Source: Gammaproteobacteria bacterium
GTDB taxonomy: Bacteria > Pseudomonadota > Gammaproteobacteria > Steroidobacterales > PWYM01
Reading direction: 5' to 3'
NCBI GenBank assembly: GCA_020832005.1
Contig: JAFIFN010000009.1
Span: forward strand, 1-49,070
DNA length: 49,070 nt
Within the stretch, counting starts at the first letter, position 1, and every line of letters starts with the position of its first letter. Under the pieces are notes generated by a model. The model was not told where the DNA came from and did not search any database. It saw nothing but the letters and a program-made list of their open reading frames with translations. Below, in pieces: positions 17,092-24,990 of this stretch. Both the position numbers and the translations under genes were made by a program.

Positions 17092-17915
17092 TGCTCACCC
17101 TCCGCGACATTCCGGGCGGTGGCCTCGGTCTGCGCGTCCGGCGCCAGCGCACGCAAGTCGGCGATCCAGTGGTCGGGACCCAGCTCGTCATCATTGACCG
17201 CGGCGAAGCTCTTGTTGCGGGCGGATGGCGCCGTCAGCGAGGCGGTCGCAAGTCGCGCAACATCGGCGCGTGCGATCAAGCCGCGCCGGTAATCCGCCCG
17301 GCTGGTGATCCGGATACCGCTGCGCGCGGCCGGACCGTTGACCAGTCCGCCCGGCCCGATGATCGTGTAGTCCAGGCCGCTGGCACGCAGGTGGTTTTCG
17401 CCGCGCGTTTTCCAGTACAGCACGTAACCCAGGCGCGGACTCTCACTGTGGTCCCGGTGCGGTCCCGCGGCGGCCGACGAGATCAGCACGAAGTGCTGGA
17501 CACCTTCGCTGCGGGCGGCATCCACCAGATTGCGCACACCGCCGAAGTCCACGTAACGTGGACTGTTGGGGCCACGCCAGTCACGCGAGCCGATCGCGCT
17601 GATCACATAGTCGACCCCCTCCATGACGCTGAGCACCTGCTCCGCGTCGCGCACGTCGAACTCCACCCAGTCTATGTCCAGGCCCGTGCGCTCGCGGGCC
17701 CGAAACGCGTTGGTGGTCAGCGCTCGCACCTGGTAGCCCTCCGCGAGCAGCGTTCGCACGATATGCTGGCCGGTGTCGCCCGAGGCGCCGGCCACCAGCA
17801 CCAGGGTGCCCTGTTGCGCAGGCGGCGCGGCTTGCGAAGTCTTCACGGCCGTGCCCGCCCATGCATGGACGGCCAGCAGCAAGACCAGAGCTGTCAGCCA
17901 GCGCAATATCAACAT
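17088..17915 (-). CDS. NAD(P)-binding SDR-like protein with a signal peptide
   Basis: The 275-residue protein begins with a clear secretory signal (hydrophobic residues about 5-20) and a Pro/Gln-rich spacer. An atypical SDR/NmrA-type Rossmann domain follows, with VAGASGDTGQHIV (41-53), YVISAIGS, FVLISSAAAG and YTIIGPGGLVNG. SDR domains are normally cytoplasmic, so the export signal is unusual; the protein may be a membrane-anchored structural or regulatory version. GGAGGGG lies 9 bases before the ATG. It is cotranscribed with the amidohydrolase (4-bp overlap). Confidence 0.85.
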   Translation of the reverse strand: MLILRWLTALVLLLAVHAWAGTAVKTSQAAPPAQQGTLVLVAGASGDTGQHIVRTLLAEGYQVRALTTNAFRARERTGLDIDWVEFDVRDAEQVLSVMEGVDYVISAIGSRDWRGPNSPRYVDFGGVRNLVDAARSEGVQHFVLISSAAAGPHRDHSESPRLGYVLYWKTRGENHLRASGLDYTIIGPGGLVNGPAARSGIRITSRADYRRGLIARADVARLATASLTAPSARNKSFAAVNDDELGPDHWIADLRALAPDAQTEATARNVAEGEQ

Positions 17916-17989
17916 TTCTGTGGCCCCTCCAGCGTCGCGTAATCCAGGCAGTGCCGGGTTCGCAGGCCGTGTGCGCCGGCGAACATAAA

Positions 17990-18170
17990 GACTGCTCCGG
18001 CCCGGGAACTCAAGTCCGTATTACCGGTCTCAATCCCCGAGTGCCACCCCTGCACTCGTGGCCCGCGATCCTCCCTTGTGCGGGCTGATCGACCTGGCAC
18101 CCCCATGCCGGGTCTTGCGCCCCGGAGCGGTATCGTGACGCGATGCCAGTATGCTCCGGGGCCTTTTTTT
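17990..18170 (+). ncRNA. Structured small RNA with three C-rich hairpin loops (Spot 42/sX13-position candidate)
   Basis: Three consecutive hairpins lie in the gap before engB. The first is CGAGTGC/GCACTCG (18038-18058) with loop CACCCCT. The second is GCCCGC/GCGGGC (18061-18085) with a 13-base loop containing CCTCCC. The third is GACCTGGCA/TGCCGGGTC (18091-18114, one G-T pair) with loop CCCCCA. An intrinsic terminator ends at 18170. Such C-rich loops could pair with ribosome-binding sites. Xanthomonas sX13 is described as a C-rich-loop RNA, and Spot 42 sits beside engB in enterobacteria. The 5' end is a guess: CATAAA at 17984-17989 is a weak -10. No protein-coding signal is visible. Outside the RNA, 17916-17989 and 18171-18282 contain only short GC-rich dyads. 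Confidence 0.72.
18119..18170 (+). terminator. Intrinsic terminator of the small RNA
   Basis: GCCCCGGAGC (18119-18128) pairs perfectly with GCTCCGGGGC (18153-18162). The 24-base apical part folds further as GGTATCG/CGATGCC. Seven T residues follow at 18164-18170. The T-run on the plus side fixes the direction of transcription. Confidence 0.88.
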
Positions 18171-18282
18171 GGCTTCCAACTGACCAGTCCAGCTCACACT
18201 GCGACAAGCATCGCGGCTTTGCAAGCCTGTGGCGGGCCGTGCCTGTGAGCTTGCTCGAGGCGCTGCCCCGAGGGGCCCGGCT

Positions 18283-18912
18283 CTAGTCCCCCGCGGGGCC
18301 GGCGAGCGTCGTTTCCGGCGGCGGCATCAGACCCTCCAGGGCCAGCCTGGCCTCATCGGCACCCTCACGGGTCAGCGCCGAGAACAGCTGCACACTGGCC
18401 CGACCCGACAGCTCACGGCGCACGGCGTGCTGCGCCGCGCTGGCCGCCCCGCGGCTGAGCTTGTCCGCCTTGGTCAACAGCACATGCGCCGCACACTGCG
18501 CATGCGCCGCCCATTCAAGCATCTGCAGATCGTAGTCCAGCAGCCCCCTGCGTACATCCACGACGATGACCAGGCCTGTCAGGGACTGACGCTGCTCAAA
18601 ATAGGCCTGCATCAGCCCCCGCCAATGTCGCTGAACAGTCTCCGGGACCTTCGCGAACCCGTAACCCGGCAGGTCCACCAGCCGCCGGCCGCCCGGCACC
18701 GCGTCATCCAGCGAGAAGAAATTGATCAGCTGGGTGCGTCCCGGCGTGCGGCTGACGCGGGCGAACTGCTTGCGTCCCACGATGACATTGATGGCACTGG
18801 ACTTGCCGGCATTCGAGCGGCCAGCAAACGCCACCTCCATGCCGTGGTCGGGCAGGAACTGCGCGGGGTTGTGCGCACTGTGCAGAAAACAGGCATCAGG
18901 ATAGGCAGACAT
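18283..18912 (-). CDS. engB: Ribosome biogenesis GTPase EngB (YihA/YsxC)
   Basis: The 209-residue GTPase has G1 GRSNAGKS (31-38), the G2 Thr within RTPGRTQ, G3 DLPGYG (80-85) and G4 TKAD (146-149), all intact. EngB assists assembly of the large ribosomal subunit. A longer frame is open upstream, but family members begin close to the segment CFLHSAHNPAQFLPD, so the ATG at 18912 is preferred. It is divergent from cytochrome c4, the usual gammaproteobacterial arrangement, and convergent with the small RNA. Confidence 0.94.
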   Translation of the reverse strand: MSAYPDACFLHSAHNPAQFLPDHGMEVAFAGRSNAGKSSAINVIVGRKQFARVSRTPGRTQLINFFSLDDAVPGGRRLVDLPGYGFAKVPETVQRHWRGLMQAYFEQRQSLTGLVIVVDVRRGLLDYDLQMLEWAAHAQCAAHVLLTKADKLSRGAASAAQHAVRRELSGRASVQLFSALTREGADEARLALEGLMPPPETTLAGPAGD

Positions 18913-18964
18913 GACCGCAGATTCTACCCGCACCCGCGGGAAGATTTTCCGTGAATGATTAATG

Positions 18965-18970
18965 TACAAT
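18965..18970 (+). promoter_or_regulatory. Possible -10 box for cytochrome c4
   Basis: TACAAT at 18965-18970 in an A+T-rich patch of the 143-bp divergent region is a good -10 match. I see no good -35 box at the proper distance. It would give a leader of about 80 bases before the start at 19056. Confidence 0.35.
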
Positions 18971-19055
18971 CCCCGGCCGGAATTGCATGAATGGATGCTG
19001 GTCGGTATGGGTGCATCACGGCACCCGCTCAGGGATCTCGGGAGCAACTTCTGAC

Positions 19056-19715
19056 ATGTTCGTGAAACTTTTTGGTCAAGAGGCGACACGACACCGTGGC
19101 CTCGCAGCAACGATCTTGAGCCTGGTCTCGCTCGGGCTGCTCGCCGGCGCCGGTGCGCGCGCGGAAGGCGATCCCCAGGCCGGGCAGGCCAAATCGGTGA
19201 CCTGTGCCGCCTGTCACGGTGCTGATGGCAACAGCGTCAATCCCGAGTGGCCGTCACTGGCCGGCCAGCATGCCGGCTACAGTGTTCGCCAATTGCAGGC
19301 CTACAAGAACGGCCAGCGCGACAACGTGCTGATGGTCGGCCAGGTCATGGCACTGTCCGAACAGGACAAGCTCGACCTCTCGGCTTTCTATGCCGAACAG
19401 ACGCTCAAGCCGCTGACGGCCGGCAGCGGTGATCTCAGCCTCGGCGAGCGCCTCTACCGGGGCGGCAATCCGCAGACCGGTGTGTCGGCCTGTATCGCCT
19501 GCCATGGCCCCCGCGGCCTGGGCAATCCGACCTCCGACTATCCGCGGGTTAGTGGCCAGCATGCCCGGTACCTCTACGACACGCTGAAGGATTACGCGGA
19601 CGGCTCACGCCAGTCTGACGGCGGGGTGCTCGGACAGATGATGCGCAGCATCGCAGCCCGCATGAGCGACGACGAAAAACGTGCGGTCTCAGCCTATATG
19701 CAGGGCCTGCAATAG
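19056..19715 (+). CDS. Diheme cytochrome c4
   Basis: The 219-residue periplasmic protein has a signal peptide ending near AGARAEG and two homologous cytochrome c domains. Heme motifs are CAACH (50-54) and CIACH (146-150). Repeated SLAGQHAGY and VSGQHARY segments, and Met residues in VLMVGQVM and GQMMRSIA, are typical of cytochrome c4, an electron donor to terminal oxidases. The ATG at 19056 gives the best signal peptide. The gene is divergent from engB and followed by dsbA. Confidence 0.93.
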   Translation: MFVKLFGQEATRHRGLAATILSLVSLGLLAGAGARAEGDPQAGQAKSVTCAACHGADGNSVNPEWPSLAGQHAGYSVRQLQAYKNGQRDNVLMVGQVMALSEQDKLDLSAFYAEQTLKPLTAGSGDLSLGERLYRGGNPQTGVSACIACHGPRGLGNPTSDYPRVSGQHARYLYDTLKDYADGSRQSDGGVLGQMMRSIAARMSDDEKRAVSAYMQGLQ

Positions 19716-19792
19716 CGCTGACGGGGAACTCGCGCGCCACGGGCGGACCTAATCCACAAGTCTTGTACTCGGCCACCAGGCACAGGGGCGTC

Positions 19793-20686
19793 ATGAGAAC
19801 GATTATTTTCGCAGGATTTCTGCTGATTCTTGCCGGCTGCGGCCAGGCGCCGGCGCCGGCGCAGGTCGAGCAACCCGGCCAGGAACTCGCCGATGACGAG
19901 GCGATGTTCGCCGACGCCCAGCCTGATCCCATGGCCAGCGACGACAATATCCAGGTTGTCGAAGAAGACGCCGCCACTGCGCCGCCTGCCGACATCGCGG
20001 GCGACGACCAGGGCACGCTGGTTGCCGAGGAGATGGTCGACGACCCCGGCCCTGCATCCTCCGCCGGTCCGGGCGTCATTCGCCTGGCGCAATCAGGCAC
20101 GCCTGCTCCGGCGGGTGAGCCACGCTTCCGCGAGGGTCGTCACTATCAGCGCCTCTCGCCTGCCCAACCCACCTCCAGCGGCCCCGAGACCATCGAGGTC
20201 GCCGAGGTGTTCTGGTATGGCTGCCCGCACTGCTACGAGTTCGAGCCCTTTGTCCAGGATTGGAAGAGCAAGGCCCCCGATGGCGTCAGCGTGGTCAGCA
20301 TCCCGGCCACCTGGAACCCCCTGCTGCTGCTGCATGCACGTGCCTTTTACACCGCCGAGGCCCTCGGAGTTCTCGACACCACCCACATGGCCGTTTTTCG
20401 GGAATTCCACGAACGCCGGAATCCGCTGGACAGCGAAGCCCGGATTCGAGATTTCTTCGCCCGCCAGGGGGTGGCAGAACAGGACTTTGACCGCAGCTGG
20501 AATTCGTTCAATGTCCAGAGCAAGGTCCAGCGCGCCGAGCAGCTGGCGCGCCGCTACCGGGTCACCGGGGTACCGATGCTGGTGGTCAATGGCAAGTACG
20601 TGATCGACGGCCGCTCGGCCGGCGGCCTGCGTCAGATGCTGGACGTCGCCGAAGAGCTGGTGGCACTGGAAAAAGCAGCCCGCTGA
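19793..20686 (+). CDS. dsbA: DsbA-family thiol-disulfide oxidoreductase, lipoprotein with acidic linker
   Basis: The 297-residue protein has a lipobox LAGC (lipidated Cys16), an acidic Ala/Pro-rich low-complexity region (about 18-105), and then a DsbA domain with the active site CPHC (144-147) in FWYGCPHC and the cis-proline loop GVPMLVVNGKY. It would introduce disulfides in envelope proteins. Classical DsbA is soluble, so the lipid anchor and roughly 90-residue tether are notable. It lies 77 bp after cytochrome c4. The ATG at 19793 is chosen for the lipobox; AGGGG lies just upstream. Confidence 0.92.
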   Translation: MRTIIFAGFLLILAGCGQAPAPAQVEQPGQELADDEAMFADAQPDPMASDDNIQVVEEDAATAPPADIAGDDQGTLVAEEMVDDPGPASSAGPGVIRLAQSGTPAPAGEPRFREGRHYQRLSPAQPTSSGPETIEVAEVFWYGCPHCYEFEPFVQDWKSKAPDGVSVVSIPATWNPLLLLHARAFYTAEALGVLDTTHMAVFREFHERRNPLDSEARIRDFFARQGVAEQDFDRSWNSFNVQSKVQRAEQLARRYRVTGVPMLVVNGKYVIDGRSAGGLRQMLDVAEELVALEKAAR

Positions 20687-20729
20687 TCCTGGCTCGTATC
20701 GGCGCCATGTTCCGTCCGTAACGCGCAAA

Positions 20730-20752
20730 GGCCACGCCTGCAGGGTGTGGCC
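20730..20752 (+). terminator. Hairpin after dsbA
   Basis: GGCCACGCC (20730-20738) and GGTGTGGCC (20744-20752) form a 9-bp stem with one G-T pair and a 5-base loop. There is no T-run, so it is a possible but weak terminator or an RNA-end stabiliser. Elsewhere in the 275-bp gap to 20961 I see only a short TCAAT-N4-ATTGA dyad at 20832-20845. Confidence 0.4.
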
Positions 20753-20961
20753 GCGGGCGCCCCGCGTGACGGCCATCACGCTCGGATATTGCAGCGTGCC
20801 GACCTGGTTCACAATCTCCAACAAAATTCGCTCAATGCGTATTGAATTGCGCTTGACCTGCCCCCAAGATTGCTGCGCGGTCACGGCAGACTTATGTCGC
20901 CCCGGCCGCAGGTCCACCGACGGCCGTGCTGGCGGTGGAGAAATGTCAGTTGGAGAGTGGC

Positions 20962-21192
20962 ATGAGCGACTTCAAGCATTACGATGAAGACAGCGAAGAC
21001 GGCGACTTCGTCTACGACGAGGACTTTGACGCCGAAACGTTTCTCGACAGCATGACGGATACGACGCAGTTGCGGCGCCGTCCGCCGCGCGCGAAGGCCG
21101 GGCGTTCGGCGCTGGAGCTGATCGAGAGGCGAAACGAAGAGCGCTGGCTACGGGCGCAGCTCAGCGATCTGGACGACGAACTGACTCACTAG
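20962..21192 (+). CDS. Small acidic PA3496-like protein
   Basis: The 76-residue protein is highly acidic at its N-terminus (many Asp/Glu, residues 3-28), with a basic RRRPPRAKAGR middle and a C-terminal helix ELIERRNEERWLRAQLSD. That helix resembles the RRxIExxxEERxLRxQL pattern of the PA3496 family (named for envelope integrity, function unproven). The ATG follows GGAG at 6-bp spacing. Its TAG stop shares CTAG with the stop of the opposing gene. Confidence 0.72.
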   Translation: MSDFKHYDEDSEDGDFVYDEDFDAETFLDSMTDTTQLRRRPPRAKAGRSALELIERRNEERWLRAQLSDLDDELTH

Positions 21193-21488
21193 GCCCTGGC
21201 CACGTTGTGGTCGGTCGGCGCGTGGTAATAGTCGCTGGACTGGGCGAGTTCCTGGATCAGTCGCCTGATCTCGGCGACGCGCAGCTCAGCCGTGCAGATC
21301 GCCGCGCATTCTTCGCAGTCGCGATCCTCGCAGGGCTGATGGGCATACAACCACCAGTGGACGGCACCGGCGAGCAGGCCATCAGCGATATCCCGCAGGT
21401 CCGCCTCGGGTTGCCGGTCGGCGAGCCGATTGCCCAGCTCGATGAGTTGCCGGGCCGTGTCATCGTAGGTTTCGGGTTCCTGGTTCAT
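21189..21488 (-). CDS. Small cysteine-cluster protein of unknown function
   Basis: The 99-residue, mostly helical protein has four cysteines at 53, 58, 61 and 65 (C-x4-C-x2-C-x3-C), which could bind a metal or an iron-sulfur cluster. The start at 21488 is preferred over longer in-frame options because the protein before it is proline/arginine-rich and unlike a folded domain. It is convergent with the PA3496-like gene and ends within the same four bases. I do not recognise the family. Confidence 0.65.
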   Translation of the reverse strand: MNQEPETYDDTARQLIELGNRLADRQPEADLRDIADGLLAGAVHWWLYAHQPCEDRDCEECAAICTAELRVAEIRRLIQELAQSSDYYHAPTDHNVARA

Positions 21489-21570
21489 TGCATCCGCAGG
21501 GTGACTGAACGGGGTGGGTCCACATGATAACGCAGGCGACGGCCTGCACGGCACCACTGATCCGCAAGCC

Positions 21571-23334
21571 TTAATCCACGCCGGTGACCGGTTTCGGTGT
21601 CTGCCGCAGTTCATCACTGCCTGCGTAGAAGTGATACCGGTTGCGACCCGCCTCCTTGGCGGCGTACATCGCCTCATCGGCGCACTTGAGCAGCAGCTCC
21701 GGCGCTTCGGCATCCTCCGGGTAGCGCCCGATACCGATGCTCACGCCCAGTACCGCAGGCTCGACGTCGGTCACATCCAGCGGTGCCTCCAGGCTGGCGA
21801 GCAACTTGGCCGCAACCTGTCCTGCATGCTCCGGATGGGGCATCGGCCCGAGCAGGACCGCGAACTCATCGCCTGATACCCGGGCCAGCGTATCCGACTC
21901 GCGCAGCGTGGCGTTGAAACGCCGCGCCACCTCTGCCAGAGCGCGGTCGCCTGCCTGGTGCCCATGGGTATCGTTGAGCGCCTTGAAGCCATCGAGGTCC
22001 ATGAACAGCAGTGCCAGGCCTTCCCCGGCACGGCGCGCCTGGCGAATTCGCTCGTGCAGCCGATCAAAGAACAGGGCGCGGTTGGGCAGGCCCGTGAGCT
22101 CATCGTAGTGCGCACGACGCTCCAACTCCCGCGCCATGTGGCGCTCCTCGGTGACGTCGCGCACGATCGACACCAGGCGAACGATTTGATCGTCCTCCGC
22201 ATGGATTGGCGACACGGTGACCGCAGCGATATAGCGGTCGCCACCACGACGGGCGGCTGACATTTCGCCGCGCCAGGTTTCACCGCGCTGGAGCGCTGGC
22301 AGCATTTCGCCGTAGAACTTCTCGCGCTCCTCTTCATCACCTACAACATGAAACTGCTTTCCCACGAGCGCCTCGGCGGTGTAACCGGTCAGTCGCTCGT
22401 AGGCCGGGTTCACATATTCGACAACGCCGTCGGTGGTACGGATGGATACGCCTTCGGCGGCCTCCTCGATGGCGGCCACACGGGCAGCCAGCGCCTCGCG
22501 CAGCTGGCGCTGGGCGGTCACCTTGCGGGTAATGCCAACGATTTCCCGGCCCTCGCCAGGCTCGCCTTCGAGCAGGTCCATGACAATGTCCACCCAGTCG
22601 GTGCCACCATCACGACGCCGCTGCTCCAGCTCGAATCTGGAGCGGCGCAGCTTGCCGTGCTGGCGGACGTACTCCAGCTCATCCTCGACCATGCGCCGTG
22701 CTTCTGGAGAGGCCAGACAATCCTGCACGGTGATCTGCAACACTTCCCTGGCTGTGAACCCGGTCTGCTCTTCCACAGATGGGCTGACATAAGTGAATCG
22801 CCCGTGAAGATCGGCCGTCCAGATGATGTCGTTGGTGGTTTCGGCCAGCGAGCGGAAACGCCGCTCACTTTTGCGCAGCGCGGCCTGCGTATGCCGTGCA
22901 TCGGTGACATCCAGCGCCATCGACACGACCACCTGGTCGGTCTGCCCCTTGCCAATGACGGCATGGCGCCAGTCACACAGCAACAGTGTGCCATCGCGGC
23001 GCAGATTGTGGGTCAACGTCGTGGTCACGCTGGTGGTCTGCATCGTGCGCGTCACCGCATCCTGGAAGTCCACCAGGGCCGGCTTGGACACCAGCATATC
23101 CAGGAAATCGCGCCCCAGGACCTCCTCGCGCGACCAGCCGAACAGCTTCTCGGCGGCGTCGTTCCAGTCGAGCACGCGGTGCAGGTGGTCCGAGACGACG
23201 ATGGCCACCGGGGCGGCCTCATAGAACACCCGATAGCGCGCCGCGGCATCCTTGAGACCGCGGCCCCGGCGCTGCTGTACGACGAGAAGCGAGAGCATCA
23301 GCGCCACCAGCAGCAGGGCAATGCCCAACTCCAT
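21571..23334 (-). CDS. Membrane-anchored diguanylate cyclase with three PAS domains
   Basis: The 587-residue protein has one N-terminal transmembrane helix (about 3-20), three successive PAS domains (roughly 30-150, 155-280 and 285-410) and a GGDEF domain (about 420-575). The active-site loop reads SGDEF, a tolerated variant. A typical RxxD inhibitory site (RESD) lies five residues before it. FMDLDGFKALND carries metal-binding aspartate. It probably makes cyclic di-GMP in response to a redox or ligand signal. No EAL domain is present. Confidence 0.9.
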   Translation of the reverse strand: MELGIALLLVALMLSLLVVQQRRGRGLKDAAARYRVFYEAAPVAIVVSDHLHRVLDWNDAAEKLFGWSREEVLGRDFLDMLVSKPALVDFQDAVTRTMQTTSVTTTLTHNLRRDGTLLLCDWRHAVIGKGQTDQVVVSMALDVTDARHTQAALRKSERRFRSLAETTNDIIWTADLHGRFTYVSPSVEEQTGFTAREVLQITVQDCLASPEARRMVEDELEYVRQHGKLRRSRFELEQRRRDGGTDWVDIVMDLLEGEPGEGREIVGITRKVTAQRQLREALAARVAAIEEAAEGVSIRTTDGVVEYVNPAYERLTGYTAEALVGKQFHVVGDEEEREKFYGEMLPALQRGETWRGEMSAARRGGDRYIAAVTVSPIHAEDDQIVRLVSIVRDVTEERHMARELERRAHYDELTGLPNRALFFDRLHERIRQARRAGEGLALLFMDLDGFKALNDTHGHQAGDRALAEVARRFNATLRESDTLARVSGDEFAVLLGPMPHPEHAGQVAAKLLASLEAPLDVTDVEPAVLGVSIGIGRYPEDAEAPELLLKCADEAMYAAKEAGRNRYHFYAGSDELRQTPKPVTGVD

Positions 23335-23422
23335 GACTGTTCTCCCAGTTGGCGTTGCGTTAAGTAGCTTTCACGATACGCTCATTTCAGGGTGCAAACC
23401 GTGATGCTGCGCCAGCATGCGG

Positions 23423-24214
23423 CTAACGTGCGCTATCGTGCCAGCGCGCCAGCAGCCTGCGCTCGAGCATGGCCAGCATTGCGAACAGCGAGATGCCGAT
23501 CGCAGCCAGCAGCAGCAGGGCGGCGAACATCCGCGCGGTCTGCAGCCGATTGCCCGCCTCAATGATGCGCCAGGCCAGACCGGGTGATGTACCCGACCCT
23601 GCAACGAACTCTGCAACCACCACGCCCACCAGCGAAAGGCCGGCCGAAACCTTCATTGCCGAGAGCAGAAAGGGCAGCGATGCCGGCAGGCGCAGCAGCC
23701 GCAGCTCCTGCCAGCGGCTGCCGCCATACAGGCGAAACAGGCTGCGCAGTCCCGGATCCACCGAGCGCAGACCCAGCGTCATGTTCGACAGGATCGGAAA
23801 AAACGCCACGATCCAGGCCAGCAGCACGACCGCGGTTGCCGCGTTGTCGACGCCGACCCAGATCAGGATCAGTGGGGCGATGGCCACGACCGGCGTGACC
23901 TGCAGCACCACGGCATAGGGATACAGCGCGGCTTCCAGCACGCGGCTCTGCGAAAACGCCACGGCGATCAACACCCCCCCGGCCACTGCCAGCAAGAAGG
24001 CCAGCAGCGCCAGACGCAGCGTGTGCCAGGCCGACAGCAGCAGCAGCGGCCAGGCATCGATCGCGGCACGCCATATGTCCGAGGGTGCCGGCAGCAGGTA
24101 AACGGGCAGCGCCAGCGCGCGGACCAGCCACTGCCATAGCAGCAGGACCACGACGCCCAGCAGCACCGGTGCGACCCAGCGCAGCCATCCGGGCAGTGCC
24201 ATGGGGGACTTCAC
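23423..24214 (-). CDS. ABC transporter permease (SsuC/TauC/ThiX-like)
   Basis: The roughly 263-residue protein has about six transmembrane segments and the binding-protein-dependent permease (EAA-type) region around YGGSRWQELRLLRLPASLP. The GTG at 24214 overlaps the ATPase stop in GTGA and is taken as the start; an ATG at 24202 is nearly as good. It forms the membrane pore of a NitT/TauT-type importer with the two genes upstream of it. Confidence 0.88.
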   Translation of the reverse strand: MKSPMALPGWLRWVAPVLLGVVVLLLWQWLVRALALPVYLLPAPSDIWRAAIDAWPLLLLSAWHTLRLALLAFLLAVAGGVLIAVAFSQSRVLEAALYPYAVVLQVTPVVAIAPLILIWVGVDNAATAVVLLAWIVAFFPILSNMTLGLRSVDPGLRSLFRLYGGSRWQELRLLRLPASLPFLLSAMKVSAGLSLVGVVVAEFVAGSGTSPGLAWRIIEAGNRLQTARMFAALLLLAAIGISLFAMLAMLERRLLARWHDSAR

Positions 24215-24990
24215 GCGGCGGCGGTCCCGCCCGTCGCTCGCAGCCTGTGTGCAAGTGCGGCACGCATGGCAGCGAAGCCCCCCGAGTCGCGCCATTGCGC
24301 ACCACGCGGGTAGGGCTCGTCGATGCGCATCTCGCCAGTGATGCGACCGGGCCGGGCACTCATGATCAGCACGCGCCTCGACAGAAACGCAGCCTCATAG
24401 AGACTGTGCGTGACGAACACGCAGGTGATGCCAAGCCGCGACCACAGTGCCAGCAGCTGCTCGTTCATCTGTTCACGGGTCATCTCGTCGAGCGCGGCAA
24501 AGGGCTCGTCCATCAGCAGCAGGCGGGGACTCGTGACCAGCGCTCGGGCAATGGCGGCGCGCATGCGCATGCCGCCGGAAAGCTCGGCCGGCAGACTGGC
24601 AGCAAATCCGGCGAGGTCGACATCATGCAATGCGCGCTCGACGCGCCCGGCAATCTCGCCGGCGGGACGGTTGAGCAGACGCAGCGGCAGCGCGACGTTG
24701 TCGGCCACGGTGGCCCAGGGCATCAGCGTGGGTTCCTGGAAGACCATGCCCAGCTCGCCCGGCCGTCGCGCCAGCGAATTCACCTGCCCCTCGTCGGGCT
24801 GGGCCAGTCCGGCCATCAGGGCCAGCAGCGTGCTCTTGCCACAGCCCGAGGGTCCGACGATGGTCACGAACTCGCCCTCGTGGATCTCGGCACTGATGTC
24901 ATCGAGTGCCAGCAGGCCACCGGGAAACCGGCGCGAGACCTGCTGCAGCGCGATCACCACCTTGTTGCTCACGGCCGGCTCAGTCGTCAT
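24211..24990 (-). CDS. ABC transporter ATP-binding protein (SsuB/TauB/ThiZ-like)
   Basis: The 259-residue ATPase has Walker A GPSGCGKST, Q-loop VFQEP, signature LSGGMRMRAAIARAL, Walker B LLLMDEPFAALDE and switch histidine VTHS. The signature has Met-Arg-Met where many have Gln-Arg. The ATG at 24990 overlaps the end of the binding-protein gene by 11 bp. It energises the importer. Confidence 0.92.
   Translation of the reverse strand: MTTEPAVSNKVVIALQQVSRRFPGGLLALDDISAEIHEGEFVTIVGPSGCGKSTLLALMAGLAQPDEGQVNSLARRPGELGMVFQEPTLMPWATVADNVALPLRLLNRPAGEIAGRVERALHDVDLAGFAASLPAELSGGMRMRAAIARALVTSPRLLLMDEPFAALDEMTREQMNEQLLALWSRLGITCVFVTHSLYEAAFLSRRVLIMSARPGRITGEMRIDEPYPRGAQWRDSGGFAAMRAALAHRLRATGGTAAA

Noticed and set aside
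18229..18954. Plus-strand open frame over engB
   Set aside because: It is antisense to all GTPase motifs of engB and would extend past the small-RNA terminator without a promoter.
20853..20858. TTGACC as a -35 box before the PA3496-like gene
   Set aside because: No acceptable -10 box occurs 15-19 bp downstream.
21571..23334. Degenerate, inactive GGDEF domain because the loop reads SGDEF
   Set aside because: SGDEF is a variant known in active cyclases, and the metal-binding Asp and RxxD site are intact, so inactivity is not supported.
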